A stretch of 64,000 nucleotides of DNA, from NCBI RefSeq assembly GCF_003807585.1, contig NZ_RMBX01000008.1:248001-312000 (forward strand), in the 5' to 3' direction. Position 1 is the first letter of the stretch; the number at the start of each line of letters is the position of its first letter. The notes beneath the pieces are model-generated. The model saw only the letters and a program-made list of their open reading frames with translations, did no database searches and had not been told where the DNA came from. A program made the position numbers and the translations under genes. Of the stretch, positions 53,856 to 61,285 are shown piece after piece. The DNA comes from Chitinophaga barathri (GTDB lineage Bacteria; Bacteroidota; Bacteroidia; Chitinophagales; Chitinophagaceae).

Positions 53856-54878
53856 ATGGAAAATAATACTTCATTACAGCAGCAGTTACTGGAAGCCGGT
53901 GTACACTTCGGTCACCTGAAGAAGAAATGGAACCCGAAGATGCTGCCTTATATTTTCGCTGAAAAGAAAGGTATTCACATCATTGACCTGAACAAAACCG
54001 TTGAAGGTCTGCAGGAAACAGCCGCTGCGCTGAAATCTATCGCGAAAAGCGGTAAAAAGATCATGTTCGTTGCTACCAAAAAGCAGGCGAAAGAGATCGT
54101 TGCAGAAGCTGCAAAACGTGTGAACATGCCCTACGTTACCGAAAGGTGGCTGGGTGGCATGCTGACCAACTTCGCTACTATCCGTAAAAGCGTTAAGAAG
54201 ATGCAGAGCATCGAAAAAATGCTGGCGGACGGTACTTTCGACAACATCACCAAAAAAGAGCGTCTGACGCTCTCCCGCGATAAGGACAAAATGGAAAAAG
54301 TGCTGGGTGGTATTGCCCAACTGGCGCGTGTTCCGGCTGCCCTGTTCATCGTAGACATCAGCCACGAGCACATCGCCCTGGCAGAAGCAAAACGACTCGG
54401 TGTATCTACTTTCGGTATGGTTGATACCAACTCCGATCCTACCAAGGTTGACTTCGCGATCCCCGCGAACGATGACGCTACCAAATCCATCGCTATCATC
54501 GTTAGCTACATTGCAGCAGCGATCGCTGACGGCCTGGCTGAGAGAGCCGTTGAAAAAACCGACGAGATTGAAGAAGAAGAAACCGACAACAAACTGCGCA
54601 AGTTCGAGCTGGAAGGCGGCGACGAGCGTGGTGAACGCGGACGCAGGCCTGGTGGCCCCGGTGGCAGAACCGGCGGTCCTGGTGGTCAACGCGGTCCTGG
54701 CGGCCCCGGTGGTAACCGTGGCGGCGGCGGCGGTAACCGTCCTGGTGGCGGTGGCGGCAGAAGCGGCGGCGGCGGCAATCGTCCTGGTGGCGGTGGTAAC
54801 CGTCCTGGTGGCAATCGTCCCGGCGGCGGCGGTGGATTCCGTCCTTCCGGTGCAGGCAGACCTGGTCCGGCCAGATAA
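53856..54878 (+). CDS. rpsB: 30S ribosomal protein S2 with long RGG-like C-terminal tail
   Basis: A 340-residue S2. Residues 1-235 are canonical: [80 protein letters not shown] and [20 protein letters not shown]. Then comes an acidic stretch ([20 protein letters not shown]) and an extra tail of about 85 residues of Gly, Arg, Pro and Asn built from GGNRPGGG-type units. Typical S2 proteins stop near 230-260. The tail resembles eukaryotic RGG RNA-binding regions. It may add RNA contacts on the 30S subunit, which is inference. Confidence 0.96.
   Translation: MENNTSLQQQLLEAGVHFGHLKKKWNPKMLPYIFAEKKGIHIIDLNKTVEGLQETAAALKSIAKSGKKIMFVATKKQAKEIVAEAAKRVNMPYVTERWLGGMLTNFATIRKSVKKMQSIEKMLADGTFDNITKKERLTLSRDKDKMEKVLGGIAQLARVPAALFIVDISHEHIALAEAKRLGVSTFGMVDTNSDPTKVDFAIPANDDATKSIAIIVSYIAAAIADGLAERAVEKTDEIEEEETDNKLRKFELEGGDERGERGRRPGGPGGRTGGPGGQRGPGGPGGNRGGGGGNRPGGGGGRSGGGGNRPGGGGNRPGGNRPGGGGGFRPSGAGRPGPAR
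54652..54872 (+). repeat. GGN/CGT-CCT-GGT-GGC repeat encoding the S2 tail
   Basis: A low-complexity tract with many imperfect copies of CGTCCTGGTGGCGGTGG and GGCCCCGGTGGT inside rpsB. Such tracts expand and contract by slippage, so tail length may vary between strains. Confidence 0.8.
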
Positions 54879-54900
54879 TTGAACATACTCAATATCAATA

Positions 54901-54936
54901 GTGAATCGTGAATGATACTCGTCGTTCACGATTCAC
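54901..54936. terminator. 12-bp perfect hairpin between rpsB and tsf
   Basis: GTGAATCGTGAA (54901-54912), 12-base loop, TTCACGATTCAC (54925-54936), 22 bases after the rpsB stop. No T run follows. It may end or attenuate the ribosomal transcript, or be a dispersed palindromic repeat. Confidence 0.55.
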
Positions 54937-54995
54937 ATTATACCCCACCGGTAGAAATTTTCATAAAACAATAACATATAAACTGATTATATACG

Positions 54996-55820
54996 ATGGC
55001 AACAATTACAGCAGCTGATGTAAATAAACTGCGTCAGCAAACAGGAGCCGGAATGATGGATTGCAGGAAGGCGCTGGTTGAAACAGACGGCGATTTCGAA
55101 AAAGCAGTGGATTACCTGCGTAAAAAAGGTCAGAAAGTAGCTGCGCTGCGTTCAGACCGCGAAACCAAAGAAGGCGTTGTGATCGCAAAAACCACCGCTG
55201 ACGCTAAAGCCGGCGTGGTGATCCTGCTGAGCTGCGAAACCGACTTCGTAGCCAAAAACGAAGATTTTGTGAAGTTCGGCCAGTCTATTGCAGACCTGGC
55301 GCTGGCAAACAACATCCAGACCGTAGAAGAACTGAACGCTGCTCCTCTTGACGGCGCTACAGTTGCAGATAAAGTGAACGACCAGGTAGCCAAGATCGGC
55401 GAAAAAATCACCCTGAGCCGTTTTGAAAGAGTGGAAGGCGCTGCCGTTACCGCTTACATCCACGGTAACTACCGCATGGGCGTACTGGTTGGTTTCAGCA
55501 AACCCGTTTCTGAAGAAGTGGGTAAAGACATCGCTATGCAGATCGCAGCTATGAATCCTCTCGCTGTAGATGCAGACGGTATTTCCGCTGACCTGGTGGC
55601 ACGTGAGAAAGAGATCGCTATCGAGCAGATCAAAGCTGAAGGCAAACCTGCTGAAATGGCTGAGAAGATCGCTGCCGGTAAGATCCAGAAATTCTACAAA
55701 GAGAGCACCCTGCTGCAGCAGGCGTTTGTAAAGGATGGTAACAAATCCGTAGCAGACCACCTGAAGAGCATCGATGCCGAGCTGAAGGTAAATACCTTCA
55801 AGCGCATCGCTTTGGGATAA
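54996..55820 (+). CDS. tsf: Translation elongation factor Ts
   Basis: A 274-residue EF-Ts that reloads EF-Tu with GTP. The N-terminal UBA-like domain is ADVNKLRQQTGAGMMDCRKA with LVETDGDFEKAVDYLRKKGQ. The core has VILLSCETDFVAKNEDFVKF (the TDFVA nucleotide-exchange motif) and HGNYRMGVLVGFSKP. The C-terminal part has EKIAAGKIQKFYKESTLLQQ and FVKDGNKSVADHL. The length is complete. It follows rpsB as in most bacteria, separated by a hairpin, and ends with a terminator. Confidence 0.97.
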   Translation: MATITAADVNKLRQQTGAGMMDCRKALVETDGDFEKAVDYLRKKGQKVAALRSDRETKEGVVIAKTTADAKAGVVILLSCETDFVAKNEDFVKFGQSIADLALANNIQTVEELNAAPLDGATVADKVNDQVAKIGEKITLSRFERVEGAAVTAYIHGNYRMGVLVGFSKPVSEEVGKDIAMQIAAMNPLAVDADGISADLVAREKEIAIEQIKAEGKPAEMAEKIAAGKIQKFYKESTLLQQAFVKDGNKSVADHLKSIDAELKVNTFKRIALG

Positions 55821-55836
55821 TAACTTTTAATGATAT

Positions 55837-55872
55837 AAAAGGAGAGAAATGAAAAATTCTCTCCTTTTTTTT
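55837..55872 (+). terminator. Intrinsic terminator of tsf
   Basis: AAAAGGAGAGAA (55837-55848), loop ATGAAAAA, TTCTCTCCTTTT (55857-55868), then further T. It overlaps the -33 element of the next promoter. Confidence 0.92.
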
Positions 55873-55900
55873 GCATATACGTATTCAGGGGATAATTTTG
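55870..55900 (+). promoter_or_regulatory. Consensus promoter of pyrH
   Basis: TTTG (55870-55873), exactly 19 bases, TAATTTTG (55893-55900). The -33 element is formed by the end of the tsf terminator T run, so terminator and promoter are interlocked. The pyrH ATG is 69 bases downstream. Confidence 0.72.
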
Positions 55901-55969
55901 GGATCGGAATTGTATATTAGCACTATTCGAGAATAAGGAGAATTAGATTTTACAATAATCATAGCTGAC

Positions 55970-56683
55970 ATGTTGCCAAAGTACAAACGAATTTTGCTCA
56001 AGCTGAGTGGTGAATCCCTGATGGGAGATAGCAATTATGGAATTGACCCGAAAGTGATATCCCAGTATGCAGTGGATATTAAGGCGGTAACGGACCTTGG
56101 AGTACAGGTTGCCATTGTTATTGGCGGGGGAAATATCTACCGCGGGATGAATGAAGCGGAAACCGGTATTGAACGGGCGCAGGGTGACTATATGGGCATG
56201 CTGGCCACCGTGATTAACGGCATGGCAATGCAGAGCGGCCTGGAACGCGCCGGGATGTATACCAGGCTTCAATCTGCCATCAAAATGGAACAGATTGCCG
56301 AACCTTACATCCGCCGCCGCGCCATCCGTCATCTTGAAAAAGGCCGTGTGGTGATCTTTGGGGCCGGCACGGGCAACCCTTATTTTACGACGGATACCGC
56401 AGCCTCGCTCCGTGCCATCGAGATACAGGCGGACGTGATCCTGAAGGGCACCCGTGTAGACGGTATCTATACCGCCGACCCGGAGAAAAACCCTACCGCC
56501 ACCAAATTTGAAACCATCACCTTCAGCGAAGTATACCAGAAATCCCTCAATGTGATGGATATGACGGCATTTACGCTGTGCCAGGAGAATAACCTGCCCA
56601 TCATCGTGTTTGACATGAATAAGATCGGGAATCTCCTGCACGTGATCATGGGAAGGAATGTGGGTACACTTGTGAAAGGATAA
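55970..56683 (+). CDS. pyrH: UMP kinase
   Basis: A 237-residue hexameric UMP kinase of the amino-acid-kinase fold, which makes UDP for pyrimidine nucleotides. Visible are [60 protein letters not shown], the nucleotide loop [20 protein letters not shown] and [20 protein letters not shown]. The length is normal. It follows tsf as in many bacteria (rpsB-tsf-pyrH-frr), but frr is not next. It has its own promoter and terminator. Confidence 0.97.
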   Translation: MLPKYKRILLKLSGESLMGDSNYGIDPKVISQYAVDIKAVTDLGVQVAIVIGGGNIYRGMNEAETGIERAQGDYMGMLATVINGMAMQSGLERAGMYTRLQSAIKMEQIAEPYIRRRAIRHLEKGRVVIFGAGTGNPYFTTDTAASLRAIEIQADVILKGTRVDGIYTADPEKNPTATKFETITFSEVYQKSLNVMDMTAFTLCQENNLPIIVFDMNKIGNLLHVIMGRNVGTLVKG

Positions 56684-56702
56684 TTTTCAGAAAATATATA
56701 TA

Positions 56703-56738
56703 CGAAAGCCGGGGTTTAGCTCCGGCTTTCGTGTTTTT
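56703..56738 (+). terminator. Intrinsic terminator of pyrH
   Basis: CGAAAGCCGG (56703-56712), loop, CCGGCTTTCG (56722-56731), then TGTTTTT. Confidence 0.9.
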
Positions 56739-58144
56739 CGAAATACCGCAGCGCACCGGAGATCAATCCCCGGGGGATGTTCCGGTTATGGGCTTGATGC
56801 TTCTCATTCCGCGATGAATATCCGTTATTTATTTCCGGTCGCGGCCAGTATATCGGGGATTACCAGGTGTTCGATATACGGCCTCCGATCATCCCACCCT
56901 ACCGGCTGCTACCGGGTTCGTGGAAAAAATTTCCAGGGGAGGAATCCCCCGGACTATTCACCCATTCTTATGTTTTGTCATGAACGAAATAGCCGAACAT
57001 GGCAGAGCTAAAGCTTTTAAAACAGCCGGAAGCTGCCTCTCTAAATGCTTCACTATTCCCATAATTTCCCTGGATAAAAATCATTAAAACTCCAGGGCCG
57101 TGTTCTGATGCCCGTAAAGAGCAATGGACCTTTTTCCGGAACATCAGCATATGGTCGTTGATTCTCCGGTTGTATTACCTCCCTTTCCGGCTGTTTAAGA
57201 TGGTTGTATATACCTTGTTGGCACTTGCAAGGTGGATCATTACTGAATTGGTAATGACCACATGTCAAAACATAATTTCCCCGCCCCGGTTTCCCTAACC
57301 GGGTGTCATCATATAATTGGCCGGGAACGGCAGCTCCTGGCGGATAGCCGGCGCAGATGTGTTGTTGTACTGGGATGTCTTGCTGCTCCTGCTTAGCATA
57401 TTCTCCCCCGGGAGCAAGTGCCATGTAAACTTGCGTATAACGGGGATACATACTAACCCTGATGTATGTCGAACGTAAGCGGCGGCAATCGTCCTGCCGG
57501 CCATCCACCCGGAGCCTGCCATAACCCGGCTCAATTTTTAACCCCTCAGATTCTTCAGGCTGAAATATAAACAGGTGATACTTTCCCGGTGAAAAGTTCC
57601 CGGCTTAAAAATGCTGTGATAATTTCCTGCCTTTCCCATGGCGGCTTCCAAAGGGAATAACCCATGGCAGGGGCCGGTTTTCCACCGGCAATTTTTCTGT
57701 CTTGCCTGATGTTTTTCATTGAATTCTCATGATGTGGTTGTGATAATAGTTTGTATTATCACATGCGGTTAACAGTATTTTTTCCGATCCTTATTTTTTC
57801 CTGTCACAACACTGCGAAATAGTAGGATAATCAAAAAATTGCAACAATGATTTCAGGTCAACATTGATAACAACACACGCAATTTAAGAATCAAAATCAT
57901 TACAAAAAATGCGCTTCTTCTTCATTTCAACATAGACTGTTACCACACGGAGAGAACATAAAGAAAGCTGAGGTATTCATCGTTTTTGTGGAGAGAATCA
58001 CATGAAATTTTTCCGGCTACCCGGTTGAAAAGAAAGGAAATGTGTGAGATGTTTTGAAAGGATAGCTGGGCGCAAACCTTTACCGGTATTGAAAAGTCAG
58101 CCCGGAGGGTGTAAAATCCGGCACAATGTGCCGTCAACAAACGA
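56739..58144. other. 1.4-kb region without a convincing gene
   Basis: Between pyrH and the histidine kinase. Short open frames exist on both strands (for example 57053-57508 minus) but lack a recognisable domain, signal peptide or conserved motif. The region holds an intrinsic-terminator-like hairpin on the plus strand (GCCGGT 57673-57678 / ACCGGC 57684-57689, then AATTTTT) and a perfect 10-bp dyad at 57739-57763. It may contain an unannotated RNA, a decayed gene, or simply spacer. Confidence 0.5.
57739..57763. promoter_or_regulatory. Perfect 10-bp inverted repeat in the gene-poor region
   Basis: TGTGATAATA (57739-57748), spacer GTTTG, TATTATCACA (57754-57763). The symmetry and AT content suit a regulator site. 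It is far from any start codon (the nearest annotated gene ends at 58145). Confidence 0.4.
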
Positions 58145-60118
58145 TCAGGCAGCCTGGTCTTCCTCTTCGATCATCAGCGTATATTCAAACGACGTATATG
58201 TCTCGCCGTCACTTGCCACGGAAATCGTTCCCTGCATCTTCTCAATAAAATCTTTGCAGATGATCAACGCTAAACCCGCACCGCGACCGGTTTCCCTTGT
58301 TATCGCACCCGGCACGCGATAAGTAAAGATGTAAGGCATATCAATCTCCGTAATACCGCTGCCGCCATTGGTTACGGTGACGATCACACGATCGCCGAAC
58401 TGGCGGGCGACAATGGATACAGGGCTTCCCCTCCGGGAATATTTAACCGCGTTGTGCAGCAGGTTACGGTTCACGAATTGCAGCATTTCACGGTCCGCGC
58501 GTACGGTAAGGCCGAACGGGATCTGCAGGTCCATGGCCAGTGCCTTGTCCCTGATATCCGCCATCATCGGCTCTCTCGCTTCATCCCAAAGCTCCTGTAA
58601 CGAATAGGGTTGGGCTTTATATTCAAACCCGGCAAGCTGTGATTTGATCCAGCTCAGCACGGTCTCGAACAACTGGAGCGTTTCCACCGCCCTGGAAGAT
58701 ATACTGTTGGCGATCTCCTGGAATTGATCAGGCCTGATATCTTTTTGCTGGAAAAGATTTGTAACGCTGATGATATGACTGAGCGGGAGCCTGAAGTCAT
58801 GTGCAAGGATGGACAGGAGTTTGTTCTTAAAATCGTCATGCCGCTGAAGCTGTTTGTTTTTGTCCATCATCATGCGGTTGATCTCTTTCAGCCTTTTGGC
58901 GCTCATGCGTGATTCGCGGGTGGATTTGTAATAAATGTATACCAGTCCCGCCGCCAGCAGTGTACAAACCACGAGGAAGAGGATCAGCATGGTCCTGTGA
59001 CGGCTCACGAGTTTGTCCGAAACGAGCGTCTGCTCCTGCAATTCCTTGTTCAGCCGCAATGCCCGCAGCTCCTGCTCCTGCAGGAAAGATTCCATATAAT
59101 CCTGTTCGCCCTGCGTGCGGAGGTCTTCCTGGTGCGTGGCTATTTCGCAAAGCACATCGGCGTACGGAAGGGCCGCGGCCGGGCCTATTGCTTTATAATA
59201 CTGGTACAATGAAGTGACCGGGCGTACCATCAGTTTTTTATACCCGCCAAGGATGGCAGCATCCAGCATCTGTTTCCGGTAGCTGATGGAATCGGGCATT
59301 TTCGCGTACGTGGAATAAATATCCATCTGGGCATTGGCGTACAACGCGAGATAAGAATACCCTTCCCGGAAAGAATGCGCGGCCAGCCGCTTCAGGTTTT
59401 CCATGGCCCTGTCCATCCGGCCGGCCTTTACTTCTTCATGCGCGAGAAAAAGGCCTGTATAAGTGATGATACGATCGTCGTGGTAACGGGTGGCAATGTC
59501 GCGGGCTTTGTTCAGCGCCCAGCGGGCGGAATCCTGGCGCAGGCTGTCTTCTGCGAAGACGAGGTAATAATTGGCGAGCATACTGGCCCACACGGAGTCT
59601 TTCAGCAACCGGCTGCCGACGCCCATCGATTCCTCCATATAAGGGATAGCCAGCTCGTCTTTACCTTCATAATGGAAATAGCTGCCGATACAATATAAAG
59701 CCTGGCAGATGCCCGCGGAATCGCCGAGGTTGCGGTAACGCATGAGGCCTTCGAGGTAAAAACGGTGAGCAAGCTTGCCGTTGTTCTGGAAGGAAAAGCT
59801 GGAGCCGAGGTTCATGTATGCATCCGCCAGTCCTTTATGATAACGCGTTCTTATAGCAAGGGCCTTTGCCTGCTCGGCGTATACAAAACAGCTGTCCAGC
59901 TGATGTACGAGCGAGAGGGCGCTGATGCGGTTGAGCAGGTCTGTGTACTGCGCGCTGTCCGTTACTTTACCGCTATACAGGGTGTTTTTGAGGGATTGTA
60001 CAAGTTGTTGCTGGCCGGATGCGGGAATGGAAAAAAGGAATAAAAAACAAAACAGCGGCGGAAGCAGGCGGATATTGTTTCCGACAGAGAAGATCCGGGG
60101 CAGGGAATTTTTTGTCAT
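58145..60118 (-). CDS. Sensor histidine kinase with periplasmic TPR domain
   Basis: A 657-residue membrane sensor. The N-terminal signal region contains PPLFCFLFLFSIPASG. Residues 40-330 are TPR-like helices (LADAYMNLGSSFSFQNNGKL, AGICQALYCIGSYFHYEGKD). A coiled stretch leads to one membrane helix (TMLILFLVVCTLLAAGLVYI). The kinase core has the H-box SILAHDFRLPLSHIISVTNL, the N-box FVNRNLLHNAVKYSRRG and the G-boxes in GRGAGLALIICKDFIEKMQG. No receiver domain is attached and no response regulator is adjacent. It is divergent from the double-glycine peptide genes. Confidence 0.92.
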   Translation of the reverse strand: MTKNSLPRIFSVGNNIRLLPPLFCFLFLFSIPASGQQQLVQSLKNTLYSGKVTDSAQYTDLLNRISALSLVHQLDSCFVYAEQAKALAIRTRYHKGLADAYMNLGSSFSFQNNGKLAHRFYLEGLMRYRNLGDSAGICQALYCIGSYFHYEGKDELAIPYMEESMGVGSRLLKDSVWASMLANYYLVFAEDSLRQDSARWALNKARDIATRYHDDRIITYTGLFLAHEEVKAGRMDRAMENLKRLAAHSFREGYSYLALYANAQMDIYSTYAKMPDSISYRKQMLDAAILGGYKKLMVRPVTSLYQYYKAIGPAAALPYADVLCEIATHQEDLRTQGEQDYMESFLQEQELRALRLNKELQEQTLVSDKLVSRHRTMLILFLVVCTLLAAGLVYIYYKSTRESRMSAKRLKEINRMMMDKNKQLQRHDDFKNKLLSILAHDFRLPLSHIISVTNLFQQKDIRPDQFQEIANSISSRAVETLQLFETVLSWIKSQLAGFEYKAQPYSLQELWDEAREPMMADIRDKALAMDLQIPFGLTVRADREMLQFVNRNLLHNAVKYSRRGSPVSIVARQFGDRVIVTVTNGGSGITEIDMPYIFTYRVPGAITRETGRGAGLALIICKDFIEKMQGTISVASDGETYTSFEYTLMIEEEDQAA

Positions 60119-60186
60119 GGTCTACATTGTGTATCCGGACAAACCGGTAGTATTATAAAGCGGCATTGTTCAAATCCTTTAGGGGC

Positions 60187-60209
60187 ACGGCTCCTGGGCC
60201 GTTTTTTTT
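60187..60209 (+). terminator. Orphan intrinsic terminator
   Basis: ACGGC (60187-60191), TCCTGG, GCCGT (60198-60202), then eight T in total. On the plus strand nothing annotated precedes it, because the kinase gene runs the other way. It may end a short antisense or leader RNA. Confidence 0.5.
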
Positions 60210-60312
60210 CAAGTATAAGTTACATAAAACGGTGGAATTATTGATTTTTCAATATGCAGGGTTTTCCGCATATAAAATGTTAACCGATTGCTAACAACTG
60301 CTTGTTCAGGAA

Positions 60313-60384
60313 ATGAACAAAAAAGAAAGTAAGGCCTTGAAAATGAACAAACTGAACAGCAAAAGATCGATTGCAGCTCTGTAA
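60313..60384 (+). pseudogene. Possible truncated peptide-precursor leader
   Basis: A 23-residue frame starting MNKKESKALKMNKLNSKRSI and ending AAL-stop. Its L-K-M-N-K...S-I-A-A-L pattern resembles the leader of Bacteroidota class I lanthipeptide precursors (LxLxKxTIxxL). In those the leader continues to a double glycine and a core. Here a TAA interrupts it and the downstream frame shows no core. It could be a decayed precursor or a coincidence. Confidence 0.3.
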
Positions 60385-60548
60385 TTTACAGTCTGTCATA
60401 AAATTTTTATCGTGGTTGTTCCCCGACAGAGCATCTAAAGACCCTGACCAATGAATGATCTAAGCCCCCGGGATTCATCGCCGATATACTCCTGATACCA
60501 GGAAAATGACAGCCAACAAAATCGTTTTTTAACCAAACCTCCTATCAT

Positions 60549-60830
60549 ATGGAAAACTTGCAAGTACACAACTATGGTTGCCAGGAACTGGATGCAACCA
60601 CGACCCAAGACGTTAACGGAGGATTCCTCTCTCTGGGTATCGCCAATGTTAACGGTAAAATCACTCTCGGAGCCCAGCTCGATACCAACGCCCTGCTTTC
60701 AGGTCTTCCCGGCCTGCCCGGCACCGGCGGCGGCGTTCCCGGCTTAGGCGGCCTCGGTAATTTACTCGCCCCTGTTACCAACCTGCTGAACAGCCTCCTC
60801 GGCGGCCTCGGCGGTGGTTTACTGGGCTAA
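60549..60830 (+). CDS. Double-glycine-leader peptide precursor, Gly/Leu-rich (paralogue 1)
   Basis: A 93-residue small protein. Residues 1-25 (MENLQVHNYGCQELDATTTQ, DVNGG) form a double-glycine leader of the kind cleaved by C39-peptidase ABC exporters, with the conserved QEL and G24-G25. The 68-residue core starts FLSLGIANVNGKITLGAQLD and continues into a Gly/Pro/Leu-rich half ending NLLAPVTNLLNSLLGGLGG-GLLG, with GxxxG-type spacing and no cysteine. This suits an unmodified class II-like bacteriocin or a signal peptide. It is followed by a strong terminator and a close paralogue. No exporter or immunity gene is nearby. Confidence 0.75.
   Translation: MENLQVHNYGCQELDATTTQDVNGGFLSLGIANVNGKITLGAQLDTNALLSGLPGLPGTGGGVPGLGGLGNLLAPVTNLLNSLLGGLGGGLLG
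60774..60814 (+). repeat. 41-bp repeat shared by the two peptide genes (copy 1)
   Basis: This segment encodes the end of the core (VTNLLNSLLGGLGG). It recurs at 61134-61174 with a single base difference, evidence of recent duplication or gene conversion. Confidence 0.85.
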
Positions 60831-60856
60831 GAAACTGTAAAACCGGTTTAAAACCT

Positions 60857-60890
60857 GGTGGCGCTCATGGTACAGAGCGCCACCTTTTTT
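60857..60890 (+). terminator. Strong terminator or attenuator between the two peptide genes
   Basis: GGTGGCGCTC (60857-60866), loop ATGGTACA, GAGCGCCACC (60875-60884), then six T. Only 27 bases remain before the second peptide's ATG, too few for a separate full promoter, so the second gene depends on read-through or on RNA processing. Confidence 0.9.
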
Positions 60891-60917
60891 CCATTCACCC
60901 TCACAAACCCATTGCTT

Positions 60918-61193
60918 ATGCAAAACCTGCAGCCACAACTCTTCGGATGCCAGGAGCTCTCACAGGCAGACGCCCATGACATCAACGGCGGCCTTATCGA
61001 TCTCGGCTTCCTGAAAATCGATCTTGTAAACGCGGACGGCAAGATCAACCTCGGCATTACCATCGACCCCAACGGCCTCGGCGGCTTACCCGGCGGCGGC
61101 GGAACGGGCGGCCTGGGCAACATCCTCTCCCCCGTTACCAACCTGCTGAACAGCCTCCTCGGTGGCCTCGGCGGAGTTGTTAATCCATTGTAA
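60918..61193 (+). CDS. Double-glycine-leader peptide precursor, Gly/Leu-rich (paralogue 2)
   Basis: A 91-residue paralogue. The ATG at 60918 is chosen because it gives a leader of the same 25-residue length (MQNLQPQLFGCQELSQADAH, DINGG), aligned with paralogue 1 at NLQ, GCQEL and NGG. The 66-residue core begins LIDLGFLKIDLVNADGKINL and ends in NILSPVTNLLNSLLGGLGG-VVNPL, again without cysteine. The N-terminal core halves differ more than the C-terminal ones, so the pair could act as two different peptides. A strong terminator follows at 61219-61251. Confidence 0.75.
   Translation: MQNLQPQLFGCQELSQADAHDINGGLIDLGFLKIDLVNADGKINLGITIDPNGLGGLPGGGGTGGLGNILSPVTNLLNSLLGGLGGVVNPL
61134..61174 (+). repeat. 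41-bp repeat shared by the two peptide genes (copy 2)
   Basis: Same sequence as 60774-60814 except one synonymous change (GGC to GGT). Confidence 0.85.
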
Positions 61194-61218
61194 ACACCAT
61201 TTCATAACAATCTTCCTG

Positions 61219-61251
61219 AGACTGTACTGATACATCAGTACAGTCTTTTTT
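61219..61251 (+). terminator. Intrinsic terminator of the peptide locus
   Basis: AGACTGTACTGA (61219-61230), loop TACA, TCAGTACAGTCT (61235-61246), then TTTTT. A perfect 12-bp stem. Confidence 0.94.
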
Positions 61252-61285
61252 ATGCGAATCCTTATTTTTGCTGAAATAATTCATC

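Larger units (their letters stand above)
60119..60548. other. Divergent region between the kinase and peptide genes
   Basis: 430 bases. It contains a plus-strand terminator-like hairpin (60187-60209) that follows no annotated gene and a 23-codon frame (60313-60384) resembling a peptide leader. No exact TTTG-N19-TAnnTTTG promoter was found for either flanking gene. Confidence 0.55.

Noticed and set aside
54652-54872. Repetitive tract considered as a CRISPR-like or intergenic repeat
   Set aside because: It lies in frame inside rpsB and encodes a Gly/Arg/Pro tail.
54901-54936. Hairpin GTGAATCGTGAA/TTCACGATTCAC considered as an insertion-sequence end
   Set aside because: No transposase frame or target duplication surrounds it; it is better read as a transcript-end hairpin or palindromic repeat.
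57053-57508. A 151-codon minus-strand frame in the gene-poor region
   Set aside because: No signal peptide, domain or promoter was seen; composition looks random, so it is treated as part of a non-coding stretch.
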